Below are positions 5,748-7,316 of a DNA stretch of 7,316 bases, in pieces. Within the stretch, counting starts at the first letter, position 1. Each line of letters starts with the position of its first letter. The notes below the pieces were generated by a model that was given only the letters and a program-made list of their open reading frames with translations, was not told where the DNA came from and did no database searches. The translations under genes were made by a program, and so were the position numbers. This stretch comes from Lysobacterales bacterium. GTDB taxonomy: Bacteria > Pseudomonadota > Gammaproteobacteria > Xanthomonadales > SZUA-36. The stretch spans positions 1-7,316 of the forward strand of contig JARFQZ010000170.1 of the NCBI GenBank assembly GCA_029287515.1. Reading direction: 5' to 3'.

Positions 5748-7316
5748 TCAGTTGTCCATTTCGCTTATCACGCCTCGCGCTTTAAGGTCGTCTATGACCA
5801 TATCCGCCGCCTGCTCCGGGGTGAGATCCCCGGTGGGCAGGGTAATTTCCGCGTTTTGAGGTGGCTCGTACGCGTCGCTGATGCCGGTGAATTGCCTGAT
5901 CTCTCCCGCCCGGGCTTTCTTGTAAAGCCCTTTCGGGTCCCTTGCTTCGCAAATCTCCAGGGGTGTATCGACAAACGCCTCGATGAAGCACTCGTCGCCG
6001 ATGACTTCACGCGCGGACTGCCGGTCCAGCCGGTAGGGCGAGATGAACGCAGTCACCACGATGACACCGGCATCGTTCATCAGGGCTGCCACTTCGGCGA
6101 TTCGCCGGATATTCTCCTTGCGGTCGTCCATCGAGAACCCCAGGTCGCGGTTCAGCCCGTGGCGAACGTTGTCGCCGTCCAGGATGTAACACAGCCTGCC
6201 CTGCTCTATGAGCTGTTTTTCCAGTTGCCGCGCTATGGTCGATTTACCCGAAGCGCTCAGCCCGGTGAGCCAGACGGTAGCACCCCGTTGCCCCAGCAAT
6301 CCGGATCTTTCCTCGGCGCTGACCAGGCTTTGTGAACGCATGATATTGCGGCTGACGGGTTCCGCGGCGTGGCGCGGTTTCGTCACGATGCGGTCAACGA
6401 TCATGCCGGCGCCAACGGTTACGTTGGTGAGGCGGTCAACAATAATGAACGAACCCGTCGCGCGGTTGCGGTCATAGGGGTCGAAAGCAACTGCCCGGTG
6501 CAGCGTGATGTGGCAGCGGCCGATCTCATTGAGCTCAAGCGAATCGATGAGGGCGTCGCCATCAACGGCCCTCTTCTGACTTTTCATGGTGTTGATATCA
6601 ACTTTGTAGCGGATATCCGAAAGTACTCCGGGCACCATGCCGCAGCTGTGCTTTACGAGATAGCTCTTGCCCTGCCCAGCCGGATTTTCATGCATCCAGA
6701 CCACCATCGCCTCGAATTCATTACCCACGTGCGGCAGGTTGTTGACCGGCACCAGCATGTTACCGCGTGAAACGTCGATTTCGTCTTCCAGCGTCACCGT
6801 GACAGCCATCGGGGAAACCGCTTCCGCGACCGTGCCATCCGGTCCGTAAATCTCCCTGATCTTGGAGGTCCGCCGCGAAGGCAGGCTGGCCACCGGATCA
6901 CCAACCCTCAGAATTCCGGAGGCCAGGGTGCCACTGAACCCCCGAAAATCGAGATTCGGCCGCAGCACGCACTGCACCGGCAGGCGCATGTCGATCAGGT
7001 TACGGTCGGTAGAAATGTTCAGGCTTTCGAGGTGGTGAAGAAACGTGGGGCCATCGTACCAGGCCAGGCTTTCGCTGTGCTCCACCACGTTGACCCCTCT
7101 CAACGCCGACATCGGGATGAAATGGATGTCCGAAAAATTGAGCCGGGCTACGAAGGCGTTGTAGTCACGCATGATCTGCTCGTAGATTTCCTCTGACCAG
7201 TCCACCAGGTCCATCTTGTTGACGGCAACCACCACGTGCTTGATGCCCAGCAAAGAGCAAATGAAGCTGTGGCGCCTGGTTTGCGCAATCACCCCGTAAC
7301 GCGCATCGATCAGGAT
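5748..7316 (-). CDS. cysNC: Bifunctional sulfate adenylyltransferase subunit 1 / adenylylsulfate kinase, C-terminal part
   Basis: The gene enters from the right edge; 522 residues and the TGA stop are visible. CysN is the GTPase subunit that, with CysD, converts sulfate and ATP to adenylylsulfate (APS); CysC phosphorylates APS to PAPS. In fragment numbering, residues 1-90 are the end of the CysN GTPase domain, beginning ILIDARYG and including the guanine-specificity motif NKMD (33-36) and the SAL motif (70-72). Two beta-barrel domains of the EF-Tu type follow (about 105-320). A linker (about 321-343) leads to a complete APS kinase domain: P-loop GLSASGKS (352-359), DGDN (380-383), DLGFSMDDRKENIRR (391-405), FISPYR (424-429) and DPKGLY (460-465). 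All expected kinase motifs are intact, so both activities are likely retained. Family members are usually a little over 600 residues, so roughly the first 100, with the GTPase P-loop and DxxG motif, lie outside. cysD would be expected just upstream, beyond the window. Confidence 0.95.
   Translation of the reverse strand: MLIDARYGVIAQTRRHSFICSLLGIKHVVVAVNKMDLVDWSEEIYEQIMRDYNAFVARLNFSDIHFIPMSALRGVNVVEHSESLAWYDGPTFLHHLESLNISTDRNLIDMRLPVQCVLRPNLDFRGFSGTLASGILRVGDPVASLPSRRTSKIREIYGPDGTVAEAVSPMAVTVTLEDEIDVSRGNMLVPVNNLPHVGNEFEAMVVWMHENPAGQGKSYLVKHSCGMVPGVLSDIRYKVDINTMKSQKRAVDGDALIDSLELNEIGRCHITLHRAVAFDPYDRNRATGSFIIVDRLTNVTVGAGMIVDRIVTKPRHAAEPVSRNIMRSQSLVSAEERSGLLGQRGATVWLTGLSASGKSTIARQLEKQLIEQGRLCYILDGDNVRHGLNRDLGFSMDDRKENIRRIAEVAALMNDAGVIVVTAFISPYRLDRQSAREVIGDECFIEAFVDTPLEICEARDPKGLYKKARAGEIRQFTGISDAYEPPQNAEITLPTGDLTPEQAADMVIDDLKARGVISEMDN

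Overview
The window reads as an ordinary chromosomal segment of a moderately GC-rich proteobacterium, most likely a free-living (perhaps marine) gammaproteobacterium. The evidence is a GlcF-type glycolate oxidase C-terminus, a fused CysN-CysC sulfate-activation protein, a Gram-negative outer-membrane-type beta-barrel and a DUF6524-like small membrane protein. The species cannot be named from the sequence. I see no rRNA, tRNA, CRISPR array, insertion sequence, integrase or phage gene. Coding density is high.

Layout, left to right. Positions 1-113 (+) hold the last 36 codons of a glycolate oxidase iron-sulfur subunit (glcF). Its stop overlaps tail-to-tail the stop of a secreted DUF4097-like repeat protein (110-877, -). 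Upstream of that gene on the same strand, 65 bases away, is a predicted outer-membrane beta-barrel protein with a signal peptide and an acidic linker (943-2004, -). These two form a likely two-gene cell-envelope unit. Across a 36-base divergent gap lies a 12-helix MFS transporter (2041-3318, +), followed after 49 bases by a family-3 periplasmic solute-binding protein with an unusual C-terminal extension (3368-4381, +). Converging on it is a three-helix membrane protein with a C-terminal cyclic-nucleotide-binding-type domain, resembling Popeye-domain proteins (4400-5092, -). A promoter-bearing, AT-richer gap of about 200 bases precedes a four-helix DUF6524-like protein (5289-5705, +). The right end is the C-terminal 522 residues of bifunctional CysNC (5748 to beyond 7316, -).

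How they relate. The genes fall into several small, functionally unrelated transcription units: glycolate oxidation (glc), an envelope pair of unknown role, a transport/solute-sensing pair, a putative cyclic-nucleotide-linked membrane protein, an orphan membrane protein, and sulfate assimilation (cys). I did not find a convincing new multi-gene system. The points most worth a second look are the Popeye-like protein whose phosphate-binding cassette lacks the usual arginine, the barrel plus DSSGD-repeat protein pair, and the orphan solute-binding protein with a cysteine-containing tail.
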